From contig NZ_SBHZ01000011.1 in the NCBI RefSeq assembly GCF_004521985.1, positions 124,001-188,000 on the forward strand: 64,000 nt of DNA. Reading direction: 5' to 3'. This DNA is from Ectopseudomonas khazarica. GTDB lineage: Bacteria > Pseudomonadota > Gammaproteobacteria > Pseudomonadales > Pseudomonadaceae. The position numbers and the translations under genes are program-made. Positions within the stretch are counted from its first letter, which is position 1. The number at the start of each line of letters is the position of its first letter. Of this stretch, positions 33,543 through 44,869 are shown piece by piece. The notes below the pieces were generated by a model that was not told the DNA's origin, did no database searches, and was given only the letters and a program-made list of their open reading frames with translations.

Positions 33543-34793
33543 TCAATCCCAGCTCAACGCCCCACCAGTCTGATACTCGATCACTCGGGTCTCGAAGAAG
33601 TTCTTCTCCTTCTTCAGGTCCATGATCTCGCTCATCCACGGGAAGGGGTTGGTGGTGCCCGGGTACTCTTCCTTCAGGCCGATCTGGGTCAGGCGGCGGT
33701 TGGCGATGAATTTGAGGTAGTCCTCCATCATCGCCGCGTTCATGCCCAGCACGCCGCGCGGCATGGTGTCACGCGCGTATTCGATCTCCAGCTGGGTGCC
33801 CTGCAGGATCATCTGGGTCGCTTCGTCCTTCATCTGGGCATCCCACAGGTGCGGGTTCTCGATCTTGATCTGGTTGATCACGTCGATGCCGAAGTTCAGG
33901 TGCATGGATTCGTCGCGCAGGATGTACTGGAACTGCTCGGCGGTGCCGGTCATCTTGTTGCGGCGGCCCATGGACAGGATCTGGGTGAAGCCGCAGTAGA
34001 AGAAGATGCCTTCCAGTACGCAGTAGTAAGCGATCAGGTTGCGCAGGAATTGGCGGTCGGTTTCCGGGGTGCCGGTCTGGAACTTGGGATCGGAGATCGA
34101 GCGGGTGTACTTGAGGCCCCAGGAGGCTTTCTTCGCGACGCTCGGGATCTCGTGGTACATGTTGAAGATTTCGCCTTCATCCATGCCCAGCGACTCGATG
34201 CAGTACTGGTAGGCGTGGGTGTGGATCGCTTCCTCGAAGGCCTGGCGCAGGATGTACTGGCGGCACTCGGGGTTGGTGATCAGGCGGTACACGGCCAGGA
34301 CCAGGTTGTTGGCAACCAGGCTGTCGGCGGTGGAGAAGAAGCCGAGGTTGCGCATGACGATGCGGCGCTCGTCTTCGCTGAGACCGTCCGTGGATTTCCA
34401 CAGCGCGATGTCGGCGTTCATGTTCACTTCCTGCGGCATCCAGTGGTTGGCGCAACCATCCAGATACTTCTGCCAGGCCCAGTCGTACTTGAAGGGTACG
34501 AGCTGGTTGAGGTCGGCGCGGGCGTTGATCATCTGCTTGTCGCCGACCTGTACGCGCGCGGCGGCGCCTTCGAGGTCGTCCAGGCCTTCCTGGATGTCGA
34601 GGTCGTTCAGGGCTTTCTTGGCGCGGGCGACGGCGTCGGAGTCGTTGGCGTCAACGGCGCGTGCTTCTTCGACCGAGCCGGCAGCTTCGCTGTCGAGCTT
34701 GTCGAAGTTGGTGCTGGCGCTCTGTGCGGTGGCTTTGCTTGCGGCGACTGCTTCGGCGCCGTCTTCCTTGTCGAATTCATCCCAGCTCAGCAT
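33543..34793 (-). CDS. nrdB: Ribonucleotide reductase class Ia, beta subunit NrdB
   Basis: A 416-residue radical-generating subunit that, with NrdA, converts ribonucleoside diphosphates to deoxyribonucleotides. The diiron/tyrosyl core is visible: [25 protein letters not shown], and [20 protein letters not shown] with Glu and His ligands. An acidic, Ala-rich N-terminal extension of about 80 residues precedes the ferritin-like core, as in other pseudomonads. The gene is separated from nrdA by 456 bp and has a LexA box just upstream, so it probably also has its own promoter. Confidence 0.96.
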   Translation of the reverse strand: MLSWDEFDKEDGAEAVAASKATAQSASTNFDKLDSEAAGSVEEARAVDANDSDAVARAKKALNDLDIQEGLDDLEGAAARVQVGDKQMINARADLNQLVPFKYDWAWQKYLDGCANHWMPQEVNMNADIALWKSTDGLSEDERRIVMRNLGFFSTADSLVANNLVLAVYRLITNPECRQYILRQAFEEAIHTHAYQYCIESLGMDEGEIFNMYHEIPSVAKKASWGLKYTRSISDPKFQTGTPETDRQFLRNLIAYYCVLEGIFFYCGFTQILSMGRRNKMTGTAEQFQYILRDESMHLNFGIDVINQIKIENPHLWDAQMKDEATQMILQGTQLEIEYARDTMPRGVLGMNAAMMEDYLKFIANRRLTQIGLKEEYPGTTNPFPWMSEIMDLKKEKNFFETRVIEYQTGGALSWD

Positions 34794-35249
34794 GGCTTGA
34801 CTCCTGCGTGAGGGCCGGTGAATGTACCGGCCTGTATGGATATACAGATAATTTGAATTATGTTCCGTTGCGTGGTGCGCGCAAGGGTGATCGGGTACCG
34901 CTGGTCAGCAGGCGGTGGATTGCTGGCTGACCGTTGCCGCTCGACCCGGAGGAGGAGGGCGGGAATTGGTGGGGAGGGTTGGTTCTGCAGGAGCGGCTCC
35001 AATCGCGAGCTTCGCGGCTGAAACCGCTCCTACGGAAGAGCCTTGCCCTCTCCCTGACCCTCTCCCGCAAGCGGGAGAGGGGACTTAATGATGCTTTGCT
35101 CTAGAACTGCATCAGACCTTCGAGCGTGCAGCTGAGCGAGTAGTCGCAAGGCACCTGCTGGAGTGGAGCCCCTGAGCGTACGCATGTACGTGATGGGGGC
35201 CGCTCTAGCAGGTAACGCCGCGAATGCCGCTCAGATCCACGCGTCAGCC
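34794..35249. other. nrdA-nrdB intergenic region with hairpin elements
   Basis: 456 bp. Besides the LexA box it holds a Pseudomonas REP-type element GCAGGAGCGGCTCC ... CCGCTCCTAC (34987-35033), a perfect hairpin CCCTCTCCCGC / GCGGGAGAGGG with two-base loop (35058-35081), and an imperfect 61-bp palindrome at 35153-35213 (arms ACCTGCT/AGCAGGT, core CGTAC-GCAT-GTACG) that may end nrdA transcripts. Such long elements make read-through from nrdA to nrdB uncertain. Confidence 0.7.
34832..34847 (-). promoter_or_regulatory. LexA (SOS) box upstream of nrdB
   Basis: CTGTATGGATATACAG, a symmetrical match to the LexA consensus CTG-N10-CAG with the extended CTGTA/TACAG arms. It lies 39-54 bp before the nrdB start codon, on either strand, ideally placed to cover an nrdB promoter. 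Confidence 0.75.
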
Positions 35250-38159
<2,910 letters not shown>

Positions 38160-38360
38160 GGAGATCTCCGTGTTCTGTAATTTTCTGGTTGGACGTCACG
38201 ACAGTAGATGCCGCGCCTTGTCCGCCGTTCATTCCATTAACAACTGTTCCGCACGCGGCAGGCGAGGCCGGGCACGGGGTGTCGCAAGAGCTGGCAGGGT
38301 GGGCACGACTTGAAGTGCCGTCCTGGCGCATAAGTCTGGCGAGGCATTACGGCACCTCAC

Positions 38361-38376
38361 CTACTACATATAGTGG
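38361..38376 (-). promoter_or_regulatory. NrdR box, nrdA-proximal
   Basis: On the minus strand CCACTATATGTAGTAG, matching the NrdR consensus ACACWATATATWGTGT closely. It lies about 200 bp before the nrdA start. NrdR is the Zn-ribbon/ATP-cone repressor of reductase genes. Confidence 0.75.
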
Positions 38377-38637
38377 TCGACAGCTGAATCTGTTCACTGT
38401 CTGACCTGCTCACGCGTATCGTCGAGCGATGCGGCGTGGCCATGACCCGGGTCAGGCCCGGGTCGTGCAAAACGTTTGAACGAAATACCTGGAAAACCCT
38501 GTGAAAAGGGCTTGCGCGATGCGTTCTTGTAGTGTCCAGTTTTTCGTTGTGACCCAACATCTGGTGGGTGTCGCGCGATGGGGATACAAGATAGTGCGCT
38601 GTTTGAGGCATTGCAAGGCGCCGGGAAAAGAACAACC

Positions 38638-38646
38638 TGTGGATAA
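38638..38646 (-). promoter_or_regulatory. DnaA box in the nrdA upstream region
   Basis: TGTGGATAA, the exact complement of the DnaA consensus TTATCCACA. DnaA control of nrdA has been reported in other bacteria, including Pseudomonas, tying dNTP supply to replication initiation. Confidence 0.65.
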
Positions 38647-38777
38647 GATGTGAGTGCCTTGTGGGTGTGCCGGGCCAAGCGCCCGTGTTCTCTGGCTCTG
38701 GCTGCCGATGACCGTTCGTCGCCCCTGACGGAAGGATCTGCACGCGTTGGCGAAGCTGCCCGGTGCCGCACAGACTA

Positions 38778-38793
38778 ACACTATATGTAGTGA
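38778..38793 (+). promoter_or_regulatory. NrdR box, nrdA-distal
   Basis: ACACTATATGTAGTGA, a very good NrdR box, the same core as the proximal site in opposite orientation. The two are about 417 bp apart, much farther than the usual adjacent pair, so either looping occurs or two promoters exist. Confidence 0.75.
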
Positions 38794-38926
38794 TCTTGGC
38801 ATGTGCTGTGCTAGCGCCTGGCGTGCGGCGCAGGAGCCTGGTTTGCCGCTCGCACCGAGGTGCTGACAACCCCTAGAATGGCCGCTGTGGTTGCGGCACT
38901 GGCCGGCATGCGAAAGGGGATAGGGT

Positions 38927-39682
38927 GTGGAACAAGAAGCGTGGCAGATTCTGATCGTCGAGGATGACCAACGCCTGGCGCAGTTGACCCGCGAGTATCT
39001 GGAAGGCAACGGCTTGCGCGTGGCCATCGAGGCCGACGGCGCCCGTGCCGCCGCGCGCATTCTCGCCGAGCAGCCGGACCTGGTGATCCTCGACCTGATG
39101 CTGCCGGGCGAAGACGGCCTGAGCATCTGCCGCAAGGTGCGTGCGGGCTACAAGGGGCCGATCCTGATGCTCACCGCCCGCACCGACGACATGGACCAGG
39201 TGCTGGGCCTGGAGATGGGCGCCGACGACTATGTGTGCAAGCCGGTGCGCCCGCGTGTGTTGCTGGCGCGCATCCGGGCGCTGCTGCGAAGGCGCGAAGG
39301 CGCGGAGGGCGAGCGCGACGAAGGCCAGCCACGACGCCTGCAGTTCGGCCCGCTGGCCATCGACAGCGCCATGCGCGAGGCCTGGCTCGGCGAGCAGGGC
39401 ATCGAGCTGACCAGCGCCGAGTTCGACCTGCTCTGGCTGCTGGCGGTCAACGCCGGGCGCATCCTCTCGCGCGAGGAGATCTTCAACGCCCTGCGCGGCA
39501 TCGAGTACGACGGCCAGGACCGTTCCATCGACGTGCGCATCTCGCGCATCCGCCCGAAGATCGGCGACGACCCCATGCACCCGCGTCTGATCAAGACGGT
39601 GCGCAGCAAGGGCTACCTGTTCGTCGCCGAAGCCGCCGAGGCGCTGCCGCACGGCGACGCGGCGCCCGTCGTGCGCAACTGA
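38927..39682 (+). CDS. Response regulator, RstA-like (OmpR family)
   Basis: A 251-residue regulator: receiver domain (1-125) with VEDD acidic pocket, phospho-acceptor Asp56 in LVILDLMLP and Lys in DYVCKPV, followed by a winged-helix output (about 140-235) with TSAEFDLLWLLA and RSIDVRISRIRPKIGDD. Resemblance to E. coli RstA is clear in the LRGIEYDGQDRS segment. Start is GTG at 38927 after AAAGGGGAT. It forms an operon with the kinase gene ten bases downstream. Confidence 0.9.
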   Translation: MEQEAWQILIVEDDQRLAQLTREYLEGNGLRVAIEADGARAAARILAEQPDLVILDLMLPGEDGLSICRKVRAGYKGPILMLTARTDDMDQVLGLEMGADDYVCKPVRPRVLLARIRALLRRREGAEGERDEGQPRRLQFGPLAIDSAMREAWLGEQGIELTSAEFDLLWLLAVNAGRILSREEIFNALRGIEYDGQDRSIDVRISRIRPKIGDDPMHPRLIKTVRSKGYLFVAEAAEALPHGDAAPVVRN

Positions 39683-39692
39683 CCGGGCGCCC

Positions 39693-41300
39693 ATGAATTC
39701 GATCTTCCTGCGTATCTACGGCGGCATGCTCGCCGCGCTGGTGCTGGTGGCGCTGCTTGGCGTCGGCGCGCTGCACCTGGTCAACGAGGTGCGCGCCGAC
39801 CAGTACCGTGAAAGCCTGGCGCGCGGCACCTTTCGCCTGATGGCGGACAACCTGCTGCCGATGAACGAGGTGGAGCGCCGGCGCGCCCTGGTCGTGTGGT
39901 CGCGGCTGCTCGGTATTCCCCTGGAGCTGCAGGCGATGAGCGACGTGGCGCTGGAGAGCCGCGAGCGCAATCGCCTGCAGCGCGGCCACGTGCTGGTGCA
40001 GCAGACCGGGCCGCACTCGGCCAGGGTCTATGGCCTGCTCGACGGCAAGCAGCCGTTGCTGCTGACCGGCGAGATCCAGCAGGTCAGCGAGCAGCTGGCG
40101 CGGGCCACCAACTACCTGCTGATCGACGAACTGGTGCGTTATCCGGTGGACGAACAGCCGCGCCGCCTGGCCGAGCTGAAGGAGGACAAGCAGTTCGGCT
40201 TCGACCTGCAACTGGTGCAGCTGGAGGATGCCAGCATCGATCTCGACCAGCGTCGGCGGATCGACGAGGGCGACACGGTGATGGCGCTGGGCAAGGGTGG
40301 TGACTCGATCTATGTCTTCTCCGGCATCGTCGACACGCCCTGGGTGCTGGAGATCGGTCCGCTGTACCAGATGAATCCCTATCCGCCGCAGCTGCTGGTG
40401 CTGATCGGCGCGCTGGGGCTGAGCCTGATCGGCCTGATCGTCTACCTGCTGGTGCGCTCCCTGGAGCAGCGCCTGCGCGGGCTCGAGGGCGCCGCCACGC
40501 GGATTGCCAGTGGCCGCCTGGATGCCCGCGTGCCGGCGCGTGGCGCCGACTCGGTGGGGCGCCTGGCGAGCAGCTTCAACGCCATGGCCGAGCACCTGCA
40601 GACTTCGCTGAGTACCCAGCGCGAGCTGGTGCGGGCGGTGTCCCACGAGCTGCGCACGCCGGTGGCGCGCCTGCGCTTCGGCCTGGAGATGATCGCCGAT
40701 GCGCCGAACGAGGCGGCGCGCAGCACGTACATGGAGGGCATGGACAGCGACATCCAGGACCTCGACAAGCTGGTCGACGAGATGCTCACCTACGCGCGCC
40801 TGGAGCAGGGCTCGCCGGCGCTGAACTTCCAGCAGGTGGAGCTCAAGGCGCTGATCGACCAGGTGATTGACGAGCTGGCGCCGCTGAGCAATCGGGTGCG
40901 CGTGGAGTGCGGCGCGGTGCTCAGCGTGCAGGCGGGCGGGGTGTGCTGGGTCGAAGCCGAACCGCGCTACCTGCACCGTGCCCTGCAGAACCTGGTGAGC
41001 AACGCCATGCGTCATGCCGAGGGGCGTGTGCTGATCAGTTGCCAGGTGGGCTACAAACGCTGCCGGATCGATGTCGAGGACGATGGTCCGGGCGTGCCGG
41101 AAGAGGCCTGGGAGCGCCTGTTCAGCCCCTTCCTGCGTCTCGACGACAGTCGCACGCGGGCCTCCGGCGGGCACGGCCTCGGCCTGTCCATCGTGCGGCG
41201 GATCATCTACTGGCATGGCGGTCGGGCGCAGATCGGTTGCAGCGACAGCCTCGGCGGTGCGCGCTTCAGCCTGGTGTGGCCACGGCGTCAGGGGGAGTAG
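39693..41300 (+). CDS. Sensor histidine kinase, RstB-like
   Basis: A 535-residue membrane kinase: TM1 at 10-30, a periplasmic sensor of about 200 residues, TM2 at 233-255, HAMP (255-305), HisKA with the phospho-His318 in AVSHELRTPVARLRF, and HATPase with NLVSNAMRHA, DDGPGVPEE and GGHGLGLSIV. Partner of the RstA-like regulator just upstream. The periplasmic part lacks a domain I recognise, so the signal is unknown; in enterics RstB responds to acid and Mg-related conditions through PhoP. Confidence 0.9.
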   Translation: MNSIFLRIYGGMLAALVLVALLGVGALHLVNEVRADQYRESLARGTFRLMADNLLPMNEVERRRALVVWSRLLGIPLELQAMSDVALESRERNRLQRGHVLVQQTGPHSARVYGLLDGKQPLLLTGEIQQVSEQLARATNYLLIDELVRYPVDEQPRRLAELKEDKQFGFDLQLVQLEDASIDLDQRRRIDEGDTVMALGKGGDSIYVFSGIVDTPWVLEIGPLYQMNPYPPQLLVLIGALGLSLIGLIVYLLVRSLEQRLRGLEGAATRIASGRLDARVPARGADSVGRLASSFNAMAEHLQTSLSTQRELVRAVSHELRTPVARLRFGLEMIADAPNEAARSTYMEGMDSDIQDLDKLVDEMLTYARLEQGSPALNFQQVELKALIDQVIDELAPLSNRVRVECGAVLSVQAGGVCWVEAEPRYLHRALQNLVSNAMRHAEGRVLISCQVGYKRCRIDVEDDGPGVPEEAWERLFSPFLRLDDSRTRASGGHGLGLSIVRRIIYWHGGRAQIGCSDSLGGARFSLVWPRRQGE

Positions 41301-41305
41301 GGCGC

Positions 41306-42010
41306 TCAGGCTGCCACGGCGACCAGGCTGAGCAGCCTGTCGTCGAACCGGGCGAACTGGCCCTCCAGCTCGGCGCCCGTGCGCCAGTCCGGGTGCAGGT
41401 CGATCAGCAGGCGCAGGCGGGCGCTGTCGTGATCGGCTTCGAGCAGCTCGGCGTCGTGGAAATAGAAGCGCGTCAGGGTCAGCGGGTAGAGCGCCTTGAA
41501 CAGGCTTTCCTTCAGCGAGAAGGTCAGGCTGATGCGCAGGGCGCGGGCCGCGTCGTCCAGAGGCTGCAGGCGCTGCAGCTCGGCCTCGGTGAGAATCTCT
41601 CCCTGCAGGCGCAGGGCGCGCTCCGTCGGCAGCAGGCGCTCCACGTCCAGGCCCAGGGCGCGCCAGCGATTGCGCGGGGCGACCAGCGCGGCGGCCCAGT
41701 TGTCACCGTGGGTGATCGAGCCGGCGACGCCTGAAGGCCACTGCGGCGCACGATCGTCACCGACGGCCGGCACCTGGGCGTTGCCGGTCACGCGGCGCAG
41801 GGCTTCGCGGGCGCAGAGGCGACCGGCCAGGTATTCGGCCTGGCGCTTGGCCACGCCGCGCACTGGCGCGATGGCGCAGCGGGGGAAGTCGTCGGCGGCC
41901 AGCTGCGTGGGGTCGAAGCGCGTGCTGATCAGCTGCGCACCGGCCAGCGGGCGGGGCAGTGGGTCGTGGTCGTCGAGCGGGCTGCAGCAGGCGGGGTGGT
42001 AGGCATTCAT
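41306..42010 (-). CDS. pcpS: 4'-phosphopantetheinyl transferase PcpS/EntD-like
   Basis: A 234-residue transferase that moves phosphopantetheine from CoA to acyl- and peptidyl-carrier proteins. Motifs: KRQAEYLAGRLCAREALR, GVAGSITHGDNWAAAL, the Mg-binding GLDVERL, and FSLKESLFKALYP. The length and order fit P. aeruginosa PcpS, which serves both fatty acid and siderophore synthesis. Convergent with the kinase gene (5 bp apart). Confidence 0.92.
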   Translation of the reverse strand: MNAYHPACCSPLDDHDPLPRPLAGAQLISTRFDPTQLAADDFPRCAIAPVRGVAKRQAEYLAGRLCAREALRRVTGNAQVPAVGDDRAPQWPSGVAGSITHGDNWAAALVAPRNRWRALGLDVERLLPTERALRLQGEILTEAELQRLQPLDDAARALRISLTFSLKESLFKALYPLTLTRFYFHDAELLEADHDSARLRLLIDLHPDWRTGAELEGQFARFDDRLLSLVAVAA

Positions 42011-42120
42011 GGCCGCGATTGTGCCGCGCGGCGGACTGTCCAGTCATCCATCGTTTACATTTCTTTGCAGGCAGTTAACAAAGCTAAACGGACGTTGCCC
42101 CGGGCTTTTGTCAGACTGCG

Positions 42121-42223
42121 CCTGCATTCCTCAGGGAATGCAGGTGAGGTTGTAGTCAGTGCGAGGCGCTGACGTTTTCTCCGAGTTCGAGAACGGTAGC
42201 CCGATTGGGCTGCCGTTTTTTTT
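42121..42223 (+). ncRNA. Candidate small RNA with terminator
   Basis: Three consecutive hairpins: CCTGCATTCC-TCAG-GGAATGCAGG (42121-42144, perfect 10-bp stem), GTCAGTGC-GAG-GCGCTGAC (42155-42173, one G-U pair), and a Rho-independent terminator AACGGTAGCCC-GATT-GGGCTGCCGTT followed by T8 (42192-42223). The upstream end and promoter are not certain; a start near 42060-42110 is plausible. Alternative: an attenuator in the leader of the acyltransferase fusion gene. Confidence 0.45.
42192..42223 (+). terminator. Rho-independent terminator
   Basis: Stem of 11 pairs with one G-U, GATT loop, followed by an eight-base T-run. It terminates a rightward transcript that begins upstream, although no protein gene is there. 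Confidence 0.85.
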
Positions 42224-42277
42224 GCTCGTTTTTCGGGCCGTGCACGGATGGGGCACGCTTCAGCGATCCACCGCTCT

Positions 42278-42343
42278 GGTGGATGTAAAGGGCGACATCC
42301 ACCCTACGGTGCTGGTGGATGTGAGAGGCGACATTCGCCCTGC
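42278..42343. repeat. Two REP palindromes of the RAYT family
   Basis: 42278-42307 reads GGTGGATG ... CATCCACCCTAC, and 42314-42343 is a degenerate copy ending CATTCGCCCTGC. Same family as the REPs at 26.8-32.7 kb. Confidence 0.7.
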
Positions 42344-42451
42344 GGCTCCGCGTGATCGCCAAGGCGTTCGCATTTGCGCTGTGGCTTTCTGGAGGGTATT
42401 TGCAGTCAAATGCCTGTGCGGGCAAACCAACCCCCGCGAGGACCATGGACG

Positions 42452-44326
42452 ATGACCCAACAATCGCAATTCGCCCTGCTCGGCAAGAAGCGCTTCCTGC
42501 CGTTCTTCATGACGCAATTGCTCGGCGCCTTCAACGACAACATCTTCAAGCAGTCGCTGATTCTCGCCATCCTCTTCAAGCTCAACACAGGCGTCGACCG
42601 CGATCTGCTGGTCAATCTCTGCGCGCTGCTGTTCATCCTGCCGTTCTTTCTGTTTTCCGCGCTGGGCGGCCAGTTCGGCGAGAAGTTCGCCAAGGACGCG
42701 CTGATCCGCAAGATCAAGCTCGCCGAGATCTTCATCATGCTCGCCGGGGCTGCCGGGGTGCTGCTCGACAGCCTGCCGCTGATGCTCGGCGTGCTGTTCG
42801 CCATGGGCACGCAGTCGGCGCTGTTCGGTCCGGTGAAGTATTCGATCCTGCCGCAGCACCTGCAGGAGCAGGAGCTGGTGGGGGGCAACGCGCTGGTGGA
42901 AATGGGCACCTTCCTGGCGATCCTCGCGGGCACCATCGGTGCCGGGGTGATGATGGCCAGCAGCAGCTACGCGCCCATCGTCGCCGCTTCGGTGGTGGGG
43001 GTGGCGGTGCTCGGCTACCTGGCCAGCCAGGGCATTCCGAAGGCCTCGGCGGCCATGCCGGAGTTGCAGCTGGACTGGAATATCTTCCGCCAGTCCTGGG
43101 TGATCATGAAACTCGGCCTGGGCCAGCGCCCGGCGGTGTCGCGCTCGCTGGTGGGCAACTCCTGGTTCTGGTTTCTCGGCGCGATCTACCTGACGCAGAT
43201 TCCGGCCTACTCCAAGGCGTGGCTGTACGGCGACGAGAGCGTGGTGACGCTGATCCTCACCGTGTTCTCGCTGGGCATCGGCCTGGGGTCGATGCTGTGC
43301 GAGCGCATGAGCGGGCACAAGGTGGAGATCGGCCTGGTGCCGTTCGGCTCCATCGGCCTGACCCTGTTCGGCATCCTGCTCTGGTGGTTCTCCGGCGGCT
43401 TTCCGCAGGGCGCCGCGCCGCACGACTGGCTGGCGCTGCTGGGGCATGGCCAGGCCTGGTGGATCCTCGGCTGCATCCTCGGCATCGGTCTGTTCGGCGG
43501 CTTCTACATCGTGCCGCTGTATGCGCTGATTCAGTCGCGCACGGCGGAGCACGAGCGGGCGCGGGTGATCGCCGCCAACAACATCCTCAATGCGCTGTTC
43601 ATGGTGGTCTCGGCCGTCGTCGCGATTCTCTTCCTCAGCGTCGCCGGGCTGTCGATTCCGCAGCTGTTCCTGGTGGTGTCGCTGATGAACATCGCGGTCA
43701 ACAGCTACATCTTCAAGATCGTCCCCGAGTTCAGCATGCGCTTTCTCATCTGGCTGCTCGGGCATTCGATGTACCGGGTCGAGCACAAGGGGCTCGAGGC
43801 GATTCCTGACGAAGGCGCTGCGGTGCTGGTGTGCAACCACGTGTCCTTCGTCGATGCGCTGCTGATCGGTGGCGCGGTGCGGCGGCCGATTCGGTTCGTC
43901 ATGTACTACCGGATCTACGACCTGCCGGTGCTCAACTTCGTCTTCCGCACGGCCGGTACGGTGCCGATCGCCGGGCGCAACGAGGACCTACTGATCTACG
44001 ACGCGGCGTTCAAGAAGATCGCCGAGTACCTGCGCAATGGCGAGCTGGTGTGCATCTTCCCCGAGGGCAAGCTGACCACCGATGGCGAGATCGACGAGTT
44101 CAAGGCCGGGGTCGAGCGCATTCTCGACGAGAACCCGGTGCCGGTGATCCCCATGGCCCTGCAGGGGCTGTGGGGCAGCTTCTTCAGCCGTGACCCGCAC
44201 AAGGGCTTGTTCAAGCGCCTGTGGTCGCGGGTGTGCCTGGTGGCGGGCCAGCCCGTCGCCGCGCAGGACGCCAGGCGTGAGGTGCTGCAGGCGCAGGTGG
44301 CGGAGCTGCGCGGGGACTGGCGTTGA
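42452..44326 (+). CDS. MFS transporter-acyltransferase fusion (LplT-PlsC type)
   Basis: A 624-residue protein. Residues about 10-420 are an LplT-like major facilitator with 12 helices (LLGAFNDNIFKQSLILAILF), and residues 435-624 a PlsC acyltransferase with VCNHVSFVDALL (the NHxxxxD motif), GRNED and FPEGKLTTDGE. In E. coli, LplT and Aas recycle lysophospholipids after flipping them into the cell; this protein joins flippase and acyltransferase but lacks the acyl-ACP synthetase part of Aas. The start at 42452 is preferred over an in-frame ATG at 42410. Confidence 0.88.
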   Translation: MTQQSQFALLGKKRFLPFFMTQLLGAFNDNIFKQSLILAILFKLNTGVDRDLLVNLCALLFILPFFLFSALGGQFGEKFAKDALIRKIKLAEIFIMLAGAAGVLLDSLPLMLGVLFAMGTQSALFGPVKYSILPQHLQEQELVGGNALVEMGTFLAILAGTIGAGVMMASSSYAPIVAASVVGVAVLGYLASQGIPKASAAMPELQLDWNIFRQSWVIMKLGLGQRPAVSRSLVGNSWFWFLGAIYLTQIPAYSKAWLYGDESVVTLILTVFSLGIGLGSMLCERMSGHKVEIGLVPFGSIGLTLFGILLWWFSGGFPQGAAPHDWLALLGHGQAWWILGCILGIGLFGGFYIVPLYALIQSRTAEHERARVIAANNILNALFMVVSAVVAILFLSVAGLSIPQLFLVVSLMNIAVNSYIFKIVPEFSMRFLIWLLGHSMYRVEHKGLEAIPDEGAAVLVCNHVSFVDALLIGGAVRRPIRFVMYYRIYDLPVLNFVFRTAGTVPIAGRNEDLLIYDAAFKKIAEYLRNGELVCIFPEGKLTTDGEIDEFKAGVERILDENPVPVIPMALQGLWGSFFSRDPHKGLFKRLWSRVCLVAGQPVAAQDARREVLQAQVAELRGDWR

Positions 44327-44411
44327 TCTGAATTCAGGGGGGGAGGGGCTGCAGTCATGCAGGCGGCGCCGCGCTGCTGAAGCACCTCCCGCCGGGCTGG
44401 CCTCGGCTTGT

Positions 44412-44726
44412 TCAATGGCTCAGCTTGAGCCCGATCAGGCCGCAGACGATCAGCGCCACGCTGGCCAGGCGCAGCAGGGCCATCGACTCACCGAACAGAA
44501 TGATGCCAGCGATCACCGTGCCCACGGCGCCGACACCGGTCCAGATGGCGTAGGCCGTGCCCAGCGGCAGTTCCTTCATGGCCAGGCCGAGCAGGCCGAG
44601 GCTGATCAGCATCGCGCAGACGGTCAGGGCGGTGGGCAGGGGGCGGGTGAAGCCGTCGGTGTATTTCAGGCCGATGGCCCAGCCGACTTCGAACAGGCCG
44701 GCGAGCAGCAGGATGATCCAGGACAT
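44412..44726 (-). CDS. gdx: Guanidinium exporter Gdx (SugE), SMR family
   Basis: A 104-residue four-helix small multidrug resistance protein: [20 protein letters not shown] with the essential Glu13, [17 protein letters not shown], and [18 protein letters not shown]. This subtype exports guanidinium in exchange for protons as a dual-topology dimer. A guanidine-II riboswitch precedes it with P2 14 bases before the GGAGG site, which confirms the guanidine role. Monocistronic. Confidence 0.93.
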   Translation of the reverse strand: MSWIILLLAGLFEVGWAIGLKYTDGFTRPLPTALTVCAMLISLGLLGLAMKELPLGTAYAIWTGVGAVGTVIAGIILFGESMALLRLASVALIVCGLIGLKLSH

Positions 44727-44748
44727 GTAGCCTCCAGGGGTGACTGAA

Positions 44749-44800
44749 GGGGCCGTCCCCGGATGAGCCACCCTGGGCTCAGGGTGTGGAGGTCGTCCTC
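44749..44800 (-). promoter_or_regulatory. Guanidine-II (mini-ykkC) riboswitch
   Basis: On the minus strand two short hairpins with ACGR tetraloops: P1 GAGG-ACGA-CCTC (44800-44789) and P2 GGGG-ACGG-CCCC (44760-44749), 28 nt apart. The loops kiss on guanidine binding, freeing the downstream GGAGG (44735-44731) so gdx is translated. Confidence 0.9.
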
Positions 44801-44869
44801 GCGTGCGCCATTATTGTGCATATCGGCGCGTCCGGGGCAAGGTGCCCCGGATTGGTGCGAGTGCTCGGC

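Larger units (their letters stand above)
38160..38926. other. Long regulatory gap between nrdA and rstA-like gene
   Basis: 767 bp without a supported gene. It contains the two NrdR boxes and the DnaA box; short open frames on either strand lack ribosome sites and typical composition. The nrdA promoter should lie between about 38300 and 38800, but no -35/-10 pair is convincing. Confidence 0.6.
42011..42451. other. Gap with candidate small RNA and REP palindromes
   Basis: 441 bp. On the plus strand come three stem-loops ending in a terminator (42121-42223), then two REP palindromes of the RAYT family (42278-42307, 42314-42343). No protein gene is supported. Confidence 0.6.
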
